Source of the DNA: Buddleja alternifolia
Taxonomy: Eukaryota; Streptophyta; Magnoliopsida; Lamiales; Scrophulariaceae
Direction: 5' to 3'
NCBI GenBank assembly: GCA_019426215.1
Contig: CM033393.1
Span: 23,438,591-23,502,590 of the forward strand
Length of the DNA: 64,000 bases
The translations under genes and the position numbers were made by a program. The notes under the pieces were generated by a model. The model ran no database searches. It had not been told where the DNA came from and saw nothing but the letters and a program-made list of their open reading frames with translations. This document shows positions 38,075 to 50,600 of the stretch, in pieces (position 1 is the stretch's first letter; every line of letters begins with the position of its first letter).

Positions 38075-38330
38075 ATCATTGGAAAAGTCTATGTAATCGG
38101 ATTTGTGGTGAAGGGGAAAAGGAAAAAGAGGAAAGATAAGAGAGAAGTGAGAGGTGGAAAATAAGGTAAATAAAAAAATAATAAAATGGGGGGCCATTTT
38201 CATCTTTTCAAGGGGGTAGGGAGTGAATCCAAAATGATAGTATGAATTAGGGAGTTGAGGGAGTAATATATTGCCTAAGGACTGATTTTAAATTTTAATT
38301 AGGGATTAGGGATTTTTGAATAATTTTCCC
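38075..38330 (-). repeat. Right terminal inverted repeat of the 14-kb element
   Basis: Complement aligns with 24273-24540 from the outer end: gggaaaatt, then ctaattaaaa, cagtcc, caactcccta, a gcccc block and a polypyrimidine tract. Confidence 0.7.
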
Positions 38331-38340
38331 TTAATTTAAT

Positions 38341-39494
38341 TCAACTTATAAATTAATTTCTAATTAATTTAACTTATGAATTAATATGATTTAATTAATT
38401 TATTTAATCCAATTAAATATCTTTAATTAAATCATGTCATCTAATTTGTCAGTCAATTCACATCTAATGTGATTTTACCAAAATACCATTAGCATGGAAA
38501 TATTCATTTTCTTCACATAGCGCGACTCTCTAGGCTCGATTCAATTGGCAATGGGAGGATTCCAAATGATAAGGTTGTCACCTAGACAACACCGTGAGCC
38601 CAATTGAATACGAGATGAACATGTCATCACGAACCTTGATCACGACTACCATATGCGTATAAACTCTTCACCGACGTGACCTGATCAAGTAAGAGCCATG
38701 GTACGTCAAACTCATAAAAATTGATGTCGTACTCAGTAATCATAACAATCTGAAATTACCAAACTACCCTTAGTGACCATCACTAGCTTAGTTTATTTTC
38801 TTTGGCCAAAGACTTGATAATTTCTGTTGCTTATGATCATACAGGTCACATACACGTTTACTATCGAGACGGTGAACCCCATATTGACAGTTATCTTATA
38901 ATGTCGAATGCACCACGTGGATCGTACTTCGAGGTCGACCCCATCTATCAGGTGATAGGGGTTTAACTACTCTGATAACATATCCAATACTACAAGCACA
39001 TCATAAATATCTCCTCAGGTTAAAGCTCACACATACTACTGCAATCTTAAACCCAATCATTGACTGTCACAGAGTAAATACCCATGTGATTGGATTAATG
39101 CGAGTCAAGTTCAAATATGTTAATTCCATCAATTATATTCATGACACCAGCTCCCACTATCTAATCAGTGTGCGACTGACACTTCCTTTTCAAAGAAGGT
39201 TTCATATGAGTGGAATATTAATGCCTAGTTAATATTCCTTAACTCGCGAACTCTCAGTTTAAGAGATTAAGTACTTGACTCTTCCAGTGCCTCCTCTTTT
39301 CCATAAGAGGTGGAAAGTTTATCTTCAAATCTCATGAACTTATTTGTTAAACACATTTAAATGCCATTAGATTTATATGAACAAAATCAAAACCTTTATT
39401 TTATAAATAGAAACGATAAAATGCTTGTACAAATAACTTATCAAAGCCCTACTCAATCTAATTCCTCATAGGCATTGAGGACATACACCTAACA
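38341..39494 (-). repeat. LTR-B, piece 3 (PPT-proximal end)
   Basis: Complement matches the first ~1150 bp of solo LTR-B2, with the same outer end tgttaggtgtatg at 39494. Together with pieces 1 and 2 gives about 1701 bp. Confidence 0.88.
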
Positions 39495-39640
39495 ATCTCG
39501 TACTTGCATAATGCCCTAAAACTATCTAGTTTGGGAGTCATTGAATTAAAGCTTGTTACATGGGTGCCACAAAAAGCCTAATGGAATAAAACATTGCACA
39601 TGGTCTATCCTTATTGAATTTAATTGAAAGTTTCATGTAA
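39495..39640 (-). other. Angela-B internal 3' end with polypurine tract
   Basis: On the minus strand the LTR is preceded by gcaagtacgagat, a slightly mutated form of the aagtgggagat tract of Angela-C. It shows that internal DNA of an element lies on this side. The right limit is uncertain; no RNase H frame is readable. Confidence 0.55.
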
Positions 39641-40761
39641 ATGTAAAGTTTGAATGCTTGAGATAATAGAATTTAAATGGCTATGAGGTTTTTTATAATT
39701 CTTGTGCTTTGTGATTGATTGAAAGTTGATAGATATGGGATAAATGTCCAAAAATTGGTAAGGATGCTTCTCGACTATAATACCTTAGACTTATTTTCAC
39801 TATACTCTTTAGGAGTCTTTTCGAGTACTGGTGTCACATGAGTAATTATTTGATATGTATATATATTTTTAAGTTTTAAAAGGATGATTTTGTGCCATTG
39901 GTTCTTGTTAATTGTGTTGAGATGTGATTTGGTTGGGTCTGAAATTTGTTGGATTTTGTGGTTATATCGTCTGCAAACCCTCACGAGACTATACTCGTCC
40001 TCATTGGGTAACTAAACGTTTAAAGGCTTGTTGCACATGCTAAGTGCAATCGTTTACTCCACAAAATCCTTTTTTTTTTTTTTTGTGTTTATCTCTCTTT
40101 GGTTGTTGTTCTTGATCTTATTTCTATGCTTTATCATTGCTCGAGGACGATCAATGGGTAAATTTTGGGGTGTTGATAGGGTGGGAATTTACGTATTTTA
40201 GATCCTCATATTCATGTTATATATATTGGTTTATGCATGATTTATGAAACATGTGCGTTTAATTTGTGTGTTTACTGAGTAAATCTAGAAATCATTGTAA
40301 TAGAGGAAAACTTAACGGAGATGTAAACTTTCAGAGTATTTAGAATCCGAATTCGAGGAAGGTTTCTTATACAAATTTGTAGAGCTCTGTCTTAGTTTTG
40401 CGTCTCTACTTGAATCACCCAAATTGAAGATCTGTAGAGAATGTTATAAAGGAAACAAGATCTCTGTGTAGACAGAAAAAGTTCTGAATCTACGCCCGAA
40501 TGTGAGATACCTGGCCACAAAAATGTCAGCTTTTATGAACGTGGGAAAATCAAGTACGGACATGGGAGGGAGTTTAAGGACGAACGTGGAGAAGCTCAAG
40601 GTTTGAACATCGGCATCAGGAGCAGTAGTTTTGGAAATTTCTAATTCTAATTGAAAGAGGATTCTTCCACCCATTGGTTATAAATACTAGATCAGTTCTG
40701 TAGGGTTATGTACAACTTTTAACAGATGAAATACACATATGATAGAGCCCTCAAAGGGTTT
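39641..40761 (+). mobile_element. 3' end of a Tat-like Ty3/gypsy element
   Basis: Plus-strand internal end followed by the start of an LTR. The phrase attgctcgaggacgatcaat followed by aattttgggg (PPT, 40161-40170) and tgttgataggg is characteristic of the end of Tat/Athila-type elements. No coding region remains in the window. The LTR is cut at 40761 by SIRE sequences; the left limit is uncertain. Confidence 0.6.
40171..40761 (+). repeat. Partial LTR of the Tat-like element
   Basis: Starts tgttgataggg after a purine-rich tract. Contains TATAAATA at 40679-40686, a likely promoter. The rest is replaced by the SIRE insertion. Confidence 0.6.
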
Positions 40762-40878
40762 TGGTGGTCCCAAGTGGCATACGAAAAGGTCTAGAAGGTG
40801 GGGGTTGAATAGACCCTAAAGTCCTTTTCGACTTCAAAAAATCCGTATCACTTTTTAAGATTTTGAACGCTTGGTAAG
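40762..40878 (-). repeat. 117-bp SIRE LTR fragment
   Basis: LTR end (tggtggtcccaagtgg) abutting the LTR of SIRE-2. It keeps words present in the SIRE-3 LTR (cgacttc, cgtatcac, ttgaacgct) but absent from the SIRE-2 LTR, so it is the rim of another SIRE element into whose LTR SIRE-2 was inserted rather than a tandem duplication. Confidence 0.75.
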
Positions 40879-42398
40879 TGTTGGTCCCAAATGGCATACG
40901 AAAGGGTTTAGTAGGGGAAGGGGGGTTGAATAGACCCTGAAGTCTTTTTCGGACGCTTGAAATGTATACGCTTGACTAAGCGTTTACTTGAAATATAGAC
41001 GCTTCGGCTGAGCGTCTAATGAAGTTAACTTAGACTTTAAGATTTGAACACTTTAACGAAATAGGTTTAAGCGTTCAGTTCTTTGATCAGTGTTAGTACA
41101 GCAGAATGATTTTTGGGTCTTCACTTTTAAAAGCTTTAGCGTCACAAACAGTTCTTTAGTTGCTTAGCGTTCACTTGAGTTTTACTTAACAGATTTATGC
41201 AATGATATAACAATAAGAAAAATGATTGTAAAGTAAATAACACAATAATTGTCAGGTTCGTTGGGTGGTGTAATCCCAACTACGCCCTTCTTCTCCTTGA
41301 ACACTAGGAGGCAATCCACTAAGATGATTCTCAAAGAATCACACAGAAACTTCTACAAATTAGGGAGAGATAGATGTTGATGACTTGAGCTCCTTCATCA
41401 CACAGATTTCTGATTCAAATCACTTCTATCCTCTTGCTTCCTTCACCCAAAAATAATGCAAGTATCTAACTTCGACTTCACACAGATCGTGAGGCTTGGA
41501 TGCGGTTTTTCTAAACGGTTTGTTTGATTTTGATAAAGTTCAAACAACTGGGAATATCTCAATAGTAATGTAGGTTTCTCCGAAAAGGATGTTTGAGATA
41601 TTTGGTTGACTGTCTCAGGAATTGAAGAAAAGCAAAGCGAATGTTTTTCTTGAATATTCTGGCTTTTCTGAAATTTTAAGGAATGAGACTTCAATGCAAC
41701 AACAATTTGGCTTGGAATTGATCGGGTGTATTTTTGGCTTGTTGTTGAAGTCCTACTTATAAGCAATCTTGGAAAAAGTGTCCGTTTGACACATGCACAG
41801 GCGCGTGTCTCTCACTTCCGCGAGTGAACAACTTTTGTCCTTTTTCCTGAAAATCTGCTGCACAAAAGTTGGTGCTGTAGTCTGTGTAAGTTGACAGTCC
41901 AATAGGGTGTACATCTGAAAATGCTTATCACATTTAATGCTCTTATTAGCATTTAATGCATTTCAATTAAATGCCCGTTGGCACTTAATGCACTAAGAAT
42001 AATTGCATTAAACTCCTTCTGGACTTGGAAATAAATTTAGGTGAAAATGGTCGTGGATAGATGCTCATTCATCTTTGAATTACTTCTGTCCTAAACTGAC
42101 GCTTGAAATAGCTGATCTTCTGGACGCTTGGAATCTTCATCTTCATTCAGATTTCAGGCGCTTGAGTCTTTAACCTTAACTACTGATAAGCTCACCCAGA
42201 AATTATCAGACGCTTAGTTTAATAACACTTAGCCTAACAATCTAGAATAAAATAAAGCAAAGCCTATAAAGCCTATTACAAATCTAGCGCTTTAAAACTT
42301 ATTCATGATTTCTAAATAAAATCAAACAAACATATTTTAGGGTCTAACATAAAATCCTAATTGTCATCATCAAAATATCTAACATGAAATTCCTAACA
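40879..42398 (-). repeat. 3' LTR of SIRE-2
   Basis: 1520 bp between tgttggtccc and ttcctaaca (plus-strand reading). Aligns along its length with the SIRE-1 LTR. Confidence 0.92.
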
Positions 42399-42412
42399 AT
42401 TTCCCCCTTTTT
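42399..42412 (-). other. Polypurine tract of SIRE-2
   Basis: AAAAAGGGGGAAAT on the minus strand directly before the 3' LTR; identical in SIRE-3. The 216 bp between it and the 3' ORF stop is AT-rich and holds no gene. Confidence 0.88.
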
Positions 42413-42628
42413 GATGATGGCAATACTTGCTCTTTTATAGTTCGAGAGTTAAACAGCCAAAATGAAAGTTAGCTTTGGTTAGTAAAAGTTAGTTGAGGTT
42501 AGTTAAGTTTCAACGAGTTGTTTCATCTGAAAAATGCATTTTATATATATCAATGATTACAAGCATTTTTACAACTAAACAAAAGTCACATAAGAGACAA
42601 GAATATAGATAATGCAAATTAAAAAGCC

Positions 42629-45600
42629 TTAACGTCTTGGTCTAACTGTGTATCGCTTGGGCATTTTAGCTCGGATAGCTTCAGTTAGGTTATCTTCCAA
42701 AGTCATCATGGCTTCATGATCTTTGTCGATTATGAGCTTATTCTCTTCCTTTTGTCTCTTCTTAAAAGCAACAAAGTGTTTGTCCCATTCAGTCGGGTCG
42801 ATACCCATATACCTTAAGCAAATTCTGAAAGTTCGGCTGAAGTCAGTCATCTGCCTCTCTTCAGCTAAAATTCTTGGATCTGTAGGTTCTGGAATAGACG
42901 CCCTTTGAAGAGGAATGTCAAACTGTTCAAGCCGTGCTCTAGCAGGTATTGGTAGATTTGGATATAGTGCTAGTAGAGGTTCTCTTAGCGTTCTACTAGG
43001 CACTCCAGCAGAATCACTTACCCCATAAGCAGTTATCCAAGATGGGAGTCTTAGCACAGAAAGAGTAGATAATTGTTGACGCTTCGGTGGCAGAAGAAGA
43101 TATTGAGCTCTTGAACCGGATGCTCTTCTCTTCTATTCTCTCCTTTTCTCCTATTCTCTTCCCCTTTATTGCCATCATCAGCCTTAAAATGTTCTGTTAG
43201 TAGGCTAACTTGAGAGGCAATCTGAGACATTGACGCTGTAAGATCATCCAGGCGCTTGTCGAAATGTTCTTGCATTGCGAGTAGCTTAGCGCTGGTAGCA
43301 TTATTCAGTGTAGTCTCTAAGTTCTCTAAGCACTTGTCAAAGTGTTCTTTCATGGCAAGTTGGTTAGCCGGAGTAGATCATTCATCTTTTGAAATTCTCG
43401 GCGACATTCACCAACGGCAGCCTGGGCAGAACTGCGCATATGAGCAATCTAGGCGCTCATAGTTTGAGACGCAATCTTCGCCAAATCCGCCTTAATCTAG
43501 TGGAGGGATTCTTCATTCTGAGTAGCTTGAGTGCTCATCTCTTCTAAGACAGATTTCAACAAAGGTCCAAAAGCTTGACCCACATCCGATGGAACCGCTT
43601 GAGAAGCCGGTCGCTTGAATCTGGATGTATGCTTGAGTGAGTCAAGGGGAGCTTGATATGCAGGATAAAAAATTGTACCTCGTACATCAATTTGAAGATC
43701 CTCCGTAGTATCAGCAGCAACAGAATCAACGAGTTCAGGAGCGTCAGGAATAACCTCTGGTGGAGACGCTTGAACTGGTTCTTCAGCAGACGCTCGAAGA
43801 CTTGCAACTTCTGAAGTGGACGCTGATACGGATTCTTCGACCAACTTGGTAGGCACTTCCTCAAGCATTGACTCCGTTTGGTGGAAGTCATCGAATTAGA
43901 AGTTCCAGTTAGCGATATCTGCATAAGAATCTTAAGCAGCTTCCAAAAGTTCAGTCTGTCTGGAACGAGAGATGCAGGTCCTTTGAATGAAATGCGAGGA
44001 GGACTATCTCTGGCCCGGACATACATTGGACACATGATGTCCAATAAGTGGTTTGGGAAGATCCTTGACTGCGTCTTAGGAATGAGAAATAATGTATTTG
44101 GGCAGTAATGCAAGGAAAATCTAATCATTCTATCCGTTGGAAGACGCTGAGACTTGTGAGCTTCTGGCACATACCTGCGGTAGTAGTCTTCCAAGTACGG
44201 ATACACCACTCGAGCTATGCCTTGATTGCGTTCAAGTATGTAGAGAACATAGGCATAATGATCACTTACTTCCTGTCTGATAGAAGGTAGAAGTGGATAA
44301 CCTTGGAAGTTTCGAATCCTCGAGCCATTTGGCTTCCTTAGATTTTTAGTGAAGATTTTGTCAAAGTGAGAAATGGGAGACATAATCTTCATCATCAATT
44401 TGAAGTTTTCATTGCAATGGCTTGGTGAGAAGTTCAAATAAGATGGGGATGAACTGCCACTGGTGGACACTTGAGCGTTGAACTGGAGAGGAGTGACGGA
44501 AAGCCTTTGTAGCGCTTGGCGTAGAAACCTTTCTATCTGTTGACAAACTTCAGGTAGCTGTTCAACAGGTCCAACTCTCTCCTGACGCTTCGCAAGGCAA
44601 TACTTGGTAAACTGATACTTCTTGTCATGCATGCCTATGCCAAAAAGATGGGGAGCTTGAACTAAGTCCGAAAATGTATATTTATGGCCCACATACGCTT
44701 CAGCCCAATTTACCTCGGCCATACAGTAGTCTGTCCCAGCATTAACCATAGCTCGAACGCCTTCATGGTGGATATCTCTGATAGATTCAAAGCGATATCT
44801 ATCAGTCTGATAGTTGGCATTCCAGACGCTATCAAAGTATGCATCAGCTTCGGTCTGGATCATATCTGTGAGAGATGCTACACGTTCACCTGCATGAATT
44901 CCTTTATTTTTCCACAGTATAAGTGGATTGACAGACTTCAAGTTCTCTTTACTATTTGCTGTAAGAGGAAAATGTGTGTATTCTTCTCTGTTCAAGACTT
45001 CTTTTGACGGATTGAGAAAGGTAGGGCGAAAGGGATCATACACACAGATGTTGTAGTCTCTGAGAGCAAAACCGGTGGACTTGTTATGCGCATAGTCAAG
45101 GTAATACGCCAGATCTGTATCACACTTAGGAGTTCTGCCTCCTTGTCTGTCTTGTTGAAAATATGAGAAGATAGTATCTGACCAGGAGTTTAACCGAGTT
45201 GAACTGCCAGATAGTATTTCCTCTCAATTTTGGTCAACTCAGTGTTGAACACTACATCCCTGATCTGATTGTCAATGTCAATCAGCGAGGCTACCTCATT
45301 CTCAGCATTAATGTATCTTTCATTATATCCTACTGGAATGAAGTCTTCTTCGAGCGCTGGAGGTATATAATTGATTGAATGATCAATCGTCTTCAGAGGA
45401 TCCAATTTGAAAAAATGCCTTGGCTTTGTAACGTCCTTAGCAATGCTTTGACCTTCTGAGCGTGCCTCTGTTATAGCCGGAACAACGGTTGACGCTTGAA
45501 CCTCTATGGGAGTAGGTTCCTTGACTTCAATTGCAGTAGCTTCTGCGGCAACATCTCTGGCAATGGCCACAATATTTGTCATCTCAACATCCAGATGGAC

Positions 45601-46864
45601 GTCTGTTGATGCTTCAGCAGCAACTGGAACTAAAGCTGTAGCAAGAGAATTATCCTCTATATGAGTAGGATCTTCTACAGATGTAGGAATAGAAATGTTG
45701 TGGGAAGAAATAAACTTACCCCTGAGAACTTGTCTCAACAGCAACTTGAGCGCTTGGCTCAACTGTCTCAGACTCTTCAGGAATAGGAGCAGCTTGACGC
45801 TTGCTTGTCCTGGAACGCTTGAAAATTTTCTTCACGTTGACTCCTTCAACGAGCTTTAGCGTTTGAGCGGGAGGAGCGGCAGCTGGTTCCTCAAGGTCTA
45901 TTTGTTTAATAATCCCTTCAAGCTTCCTCCGCTTGATCAGAGGGACTTTTTCCTTTGCATCCTCATCAGTTTCCTCATCGTCCTTTTGAGGAGAAGCAAC
46001 AGCTTGAGACTTGGGCTTTCTGGGAGCCCTCTTCTTAGTAACAGCCGGAAGCTTCACGGCCTCTTCTGGAATTGGACGCTCAGCTTCTTCATCTGGCGCT
46101 TCGCGTACTTCCAGATGCTCAGATAGTAGTCTAGCAGCACCAACAACCTTGGGAGGATTAAAAAGATTGTTCAGAATCCTTCTTCCCAGCATCTTGGTCT
46201 TATTTGGCGATTGACCAGAAGAGTAGACACACTCTGATCGATAGTAGGTCACTCAAAATAAGCCCATAAGGTTTATTTAGGGCGCTTAAACAGTCTCGAA
46301 ACCTTCCAAAATCATACTCACTCCAGTTGATCTTGAGGTTGAGGAGTATTGCCGTCATCATCTGAAATGGCACTGGTTCACCTTATTAAAGGTACCCACT
46401 TGGCATTCTATCATCTTGCTGCAGAAATCAGCCATCAGTCGGTACTTGGACACTAAATCTTTCTTTTCAAAGTGTTGTTTGTAGGGTACTCCATGCGTTC
46501 TTGATTTGTTCCAAAGTTACATTGTCCAATGCCTCACCCTCATTGGAAGCTTGAAGTTCTTGGCAATTGAGGCGCCAGTCAATAAGAATTCCTTGGGTGG
46601 CTCCTTCTTGGATAGAGGAATTAGACAAAAGATAGACTTCTTATCTGCGGATAGTTTAGCAATCTTCCAAAAGGTGTCGACTTCTGTCGAAAATAGATAG
46701 GAGTATTGTCTTAATAATGGTTTAAGCCCAACCTTGGTTACCAGATCCATCATATCGGTTAGGTTGATCTGAGGTTGCTCATATAGGAATTTCTAGTCAA
46801 CAACAAGGCCTTCATTAACCTTGATGGTAGGCTCGGTAGGAGCAGAAGATTTCTTTGGTGCCAT
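42629..46864 (-). pseudogene. SIRE-2 extra 3' ORF (env-like), degenerate
   Basis: Start at 46864 (ATG GCA CCA AAG). Same order as in SIRE-1: conserved N-terminal domain, basic region KKRAPRKPKSQ, middle domain with NREEYTHFPL and DYCMAEVNWAEAYVGHKY, proline/acid-rich linker, coiled coil (43353-43051), and a C-terminal domain with FRICLRYMGIDPTEWDK, ending at 42629. A Trp codon (TGG) has become TAG near 46792 and there are several frameshifts and small deletions (for example near 46490). Function unknown; no membrane segment or signal peptide visible. Confidence 0.78.
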
Positions 46865-47674
46865 TTTAGTAAAAGAGATGAACTGAGATTTTCTTTTGCT
46901 TTGAGAGAGGGAGAATAAAATTTGCAGAGAGTAAAAATGAATAATTTTTTGTAGAAATTGTGTTTTAAATGACACAGATGGAAAATTTTGAAACTTGTGT
47001 TCTCTCATTACAATAAGATGTAGACACGTGTAAAGTTATTTAATCTTAGCCATGAATAGTTTTAACTGCGGACGCGAGTGTTGTGTAAGAGAGAGAAGTT
47101 GCATATGGTAACTTCCATATATAAAGATTTGACATCCGAGTTAAAGTTTTAAAAACGTTTGGGAGTTTCAGAGTGTAACACACGCGCCTGATGATACACT
47201 GCCATGAACACAGACACGTGCTATCTCTGAACCGTCATTTTGAAAAGTTTTGATTACCCGCCAGTTTGATGTGATAGAAGCGTGTAGATAGAGTACAACA
47301 TAGACTATTGAGCCTATCCACTACTTCAAGAAGCTTGTAAAATTTATGCATGAGTTTTATAAACAATTTTATATTAAGTGTTGAGTGGAATATGTTCAAG
47401 GCTTAAGACGTATTACTTGTAAAATTTATATTGACGCTTGAAATCAAGTTCCTTTTATACTTAAGCGTCAACATATTGTGCATAAATAATTCTGAGCGTT
47501 GATGATTATGCATATGAAATTTTTTGATCATTGACGCTTGGAATATGTTCCAAGTACAATTTTAAGGTTCCCTCTAAATTTGATAACTTGTAACAACTGT
47601 TCAAAGATTTTTTGGACATAAATAAAGTGGATTCCCCCTAAATTATATGTTTAATAAAATATGATGCATGATGA
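46865..47674 (-). other. Spacer between SIRE-2 pol and 3' ORF
   Basis: About 800 bp matching 4011-4827 of SIRE-1, with the same CT-rich tract and CTCAG just before the ORF start. No gene. Confidence 0.6.
47116..47220 (-). promoter_or_regulatory. Candidate internal promoter of the SIRE-2 3' ORF
   Basis: G-box CACGTG at 47215-47220, TATATATG at 47116-47123 and a second CACGTG in the leader at 47035-47040. Order and distances match SIRE-1 within a few bases. Confidence 0.45.
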
Positions 47675-50600
47675 TTAAGCATTTAAATCGATCATACATA
47701 GTTCACTTCTCAAAGTGAGAAAACGTTGTTCATTGAGCGCTTTGATGAAGATATCTGCCAGTTGTTTGTCAGTTTCAATAAAGTGCATGGAGATATCTTT
47801 CTTTTGAACATGGTCTCGGAGAAAATGATATCTAATGTCAATATGTTTGGTTCTGGAATGAAGAACAGGGTTTTCAGTCATGGCTAGAGCGCTTTGGTTA
47901 TCACAGTGAATAGGGGTTGGACCTAAGATTATTCCATAATCTCTAAGTTGTTGCCTCATCCATAACACTTGTGCACAACAACTTCCTGCAGCTACATACT
48001 CAGCTTCGACTGCAGAGGTAGCTATGGATTGTTGTTTCTTACTATGACATGAAACTAACCTATCACCTAGAAATTGACATGTACCACTAGTACTCTTATG
48101 ACCTATTTTCAACCTGCAAAATCTGCATCTGAGTAGCCAATTAGTTCAAAAGGAGAGTCCCTTGGATACCATAAGCCCACATTTTGTGTGTCTTTTAGGT
48201 ATTTAAGGATCCTCTTGGCAGCAATTAAGTGTGACTCTTTAGGATCAGCTTGAAGTCGTACACACATGCATACCGAAAACATAATATTAGGTCTACTAGC
48301 AGTAAGATAAAGAAGTGATCCAAAGATACCTCTATAATTAGTGATATCAACCTTCTTCCCACTTTCATCTTTATCTAAATTAAGCGTTTGGCTCATTGCA
48401 ATTTTTGAATAAGATGCATTTTCCATACCAAATTTCTTAATCATATCTCTTGCATATTTAGCTTGGTTAATAAATATGACATTAGGGAGTTGTTTAACTT
48501 GTAATCCTAAGAAGAAAGTTAATTCACCCATCATGCTCATTTCAAATTGTTCTTGCATCATTTTCGAAAATTTCTCACACAGACGTTTGTTAGTAGAACC
48601 AAATATAATATCATCAACATAAATTTGGACTAAGAGACTATCTTCGTCATTGGTAATTTTAAATAACGTTGTATCAACGCTGCCTTTTGAAAAGCCTTTA
48701 CCAATAAGGAAAATAGAGAGAGTGTTATACCATGCTAGGGGTGCTTGCTTAAGTCCATAAAGCGCTTTATCTAGCTTGTAAACCATACCCTTACCATGGT
48801 AGTTGATGAATCCTTGTGGTTGGTCCACATATACCTCTTCTTGGAGTTTACCATTCAGGAAAGCACTCTTCACGTCCATTTGGTACACTGTAAACTTGTT
48901 GAACGCTGCATACGCTAGAAACATGTGAATTGCTTCAAGACGGGCGACAGGAGCATATGTCTCGTCAAAATCAATACCCTCTTCTTGGCAGTAACCTTGA
49001 GCTACGAGTTTGACCTTGTTCCTTATCACAATGCCATTCTCATCCATCTTGTTTCTATAGACCCATCTAGTTTCAATAACCCCTTGGTGAGTTGGTCTTG
49101 GTACTAGTGTCCAAACCTTACTACGCTCAAATAGATTTAGCTCTTCTAGCATGGCTTCAATCCAACTTGGATCGCTTAGCGCTTCATCCACTTTCTTAGG
49201 CTCCATTTGAGATAGAAAGCTTGCGAACATGGCCTCATTAAATGTAGCGGCTCGAGTCCTAACTGGCGCTTCAATATCTCCAATAATCAGCTCAGGTGGA
49301 TGATCACGCAGCCATAGTCTATCTGGTTGGAAAGAGTTAAGAGGTTGAATAGGCGCTTGACGATCAGACGCTTGACTATCCTCCCACGTAGGCGCTACAA
49401 GTTCTCAAATCCTTATTTGCTCTTGATGATCACTCTCTTCATGATCATCAGCAATTCTTACATTGTTATCCAAAGTAACCTCATGAGTAATCTAAGGAGG
49501 TGGCACTGAGATCTCATCATCGTCGTCACTATCATCATAAATGGTGATCATAGACGCTTGATGACACAAATCTTCAACTCCTACATCATTCACATTAACC
49601 TTACTCGGTTCTTGGTTAGCATCATCGAAAATAACATGAATAGATTCCTCAACCTTTGATTTGATCTTGTTTAAGATGCAAAAATTCTTTCCATTCTTGG
49701 CGTACCCTAGAAAGATTCCCTCATCCGCTTTAGTATCAAATGTCTTTAGGCTTTGGGATTTATTATTATGGATGAAACATTTAGAACCAAAGATGTGAGA
49801 GTATGAAACATTTGGCTTACGTCCCTTCCATAGTTCATATGGAGTTTTCCCATGCTGTTTGTTGATCATGCAACGGTTTTAAGTGTAACAAGCTGTGTTG
49901 ATTGCTTCGGCCCAAAATCTAGGAGCGATCTTGGACTCTGCTAACATTGTCCTAGCAGCTTCCTTAAGCGTTCTGTGTCGGCGCTCAGCAAAACCATTAT
50001 GTTGAGGAGTTCTGGGAGCTGAATACTCATGATGCATTCCATTCTCTGCACAAAACTTCTCAACAACCTTGTTAGTAAACTCAGTACCGTGATCGCTTCT
50101 TATTCTTGCATTTTCAATGTTTGAAGTTGCCGAATAAGCATTGTTAACTTGTCACATGTTTCATCTTTGGATGAAAGAAATTCCACCCAAGTAAATCGAG
50201 AGAAATCATCCACTATCACCAAAGTATACTTTTTACCGCTCACACTAATCGTTTGAACAGGTCCAAACAGATGCATGTGAAGTAGTTCAAGCATTCTAGA
50301 GGTAGATAAATGAGGTTTTCTCTTGAAAGATGATTTGACTTGTTTACCCATTTGACAAGCGTTACAAAGGCGATCCTTATGAAATGATCCTTTTGGTAAT
50401 CCCTCTACAAGATTTACATTTATAAGCTGAGAGATTGTCTTAAAGTTGAGGTGATTCATTTTTCTATGCCATAACCAACACGTTTTTGATTCATTTTTAG
50501 CAACAAAACATGTTGGATTGTTATCAAGTGTTGAACCCCAATCAAGTGTTTGTTCTTTTACCTTTCAAATTTGTAGATTTAGTCTTAGCATCATTTATAT

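Larger units (their letters stand above)
24273..38330. mobile_element. 14-kb Mutator-like TIR element with satellite cargo
   Basis: Bounded by ~250-bp imperfect inverted repeats starting RGGAAA and flanked by ttaatttaac (24263-24272) and ttaatttaat (38331-38340), a 10-bp duplication with one difference. Long TIRs starting GGGAAA and a 9-11 bp duplication are the usual marks of Mutator (MULE) elements. Removing the two solo-LTR insertions leaves about 6.1 kb. Inside are a GC-rich minisatellite, ~177-bp satellite arrays and inverted ~22-bp arrays; no transposase ORF was found, so it would be non-autonomous. Insertion inside LTR-B is supported by LTR-B continuing on both sides. Confidence 0.7.
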
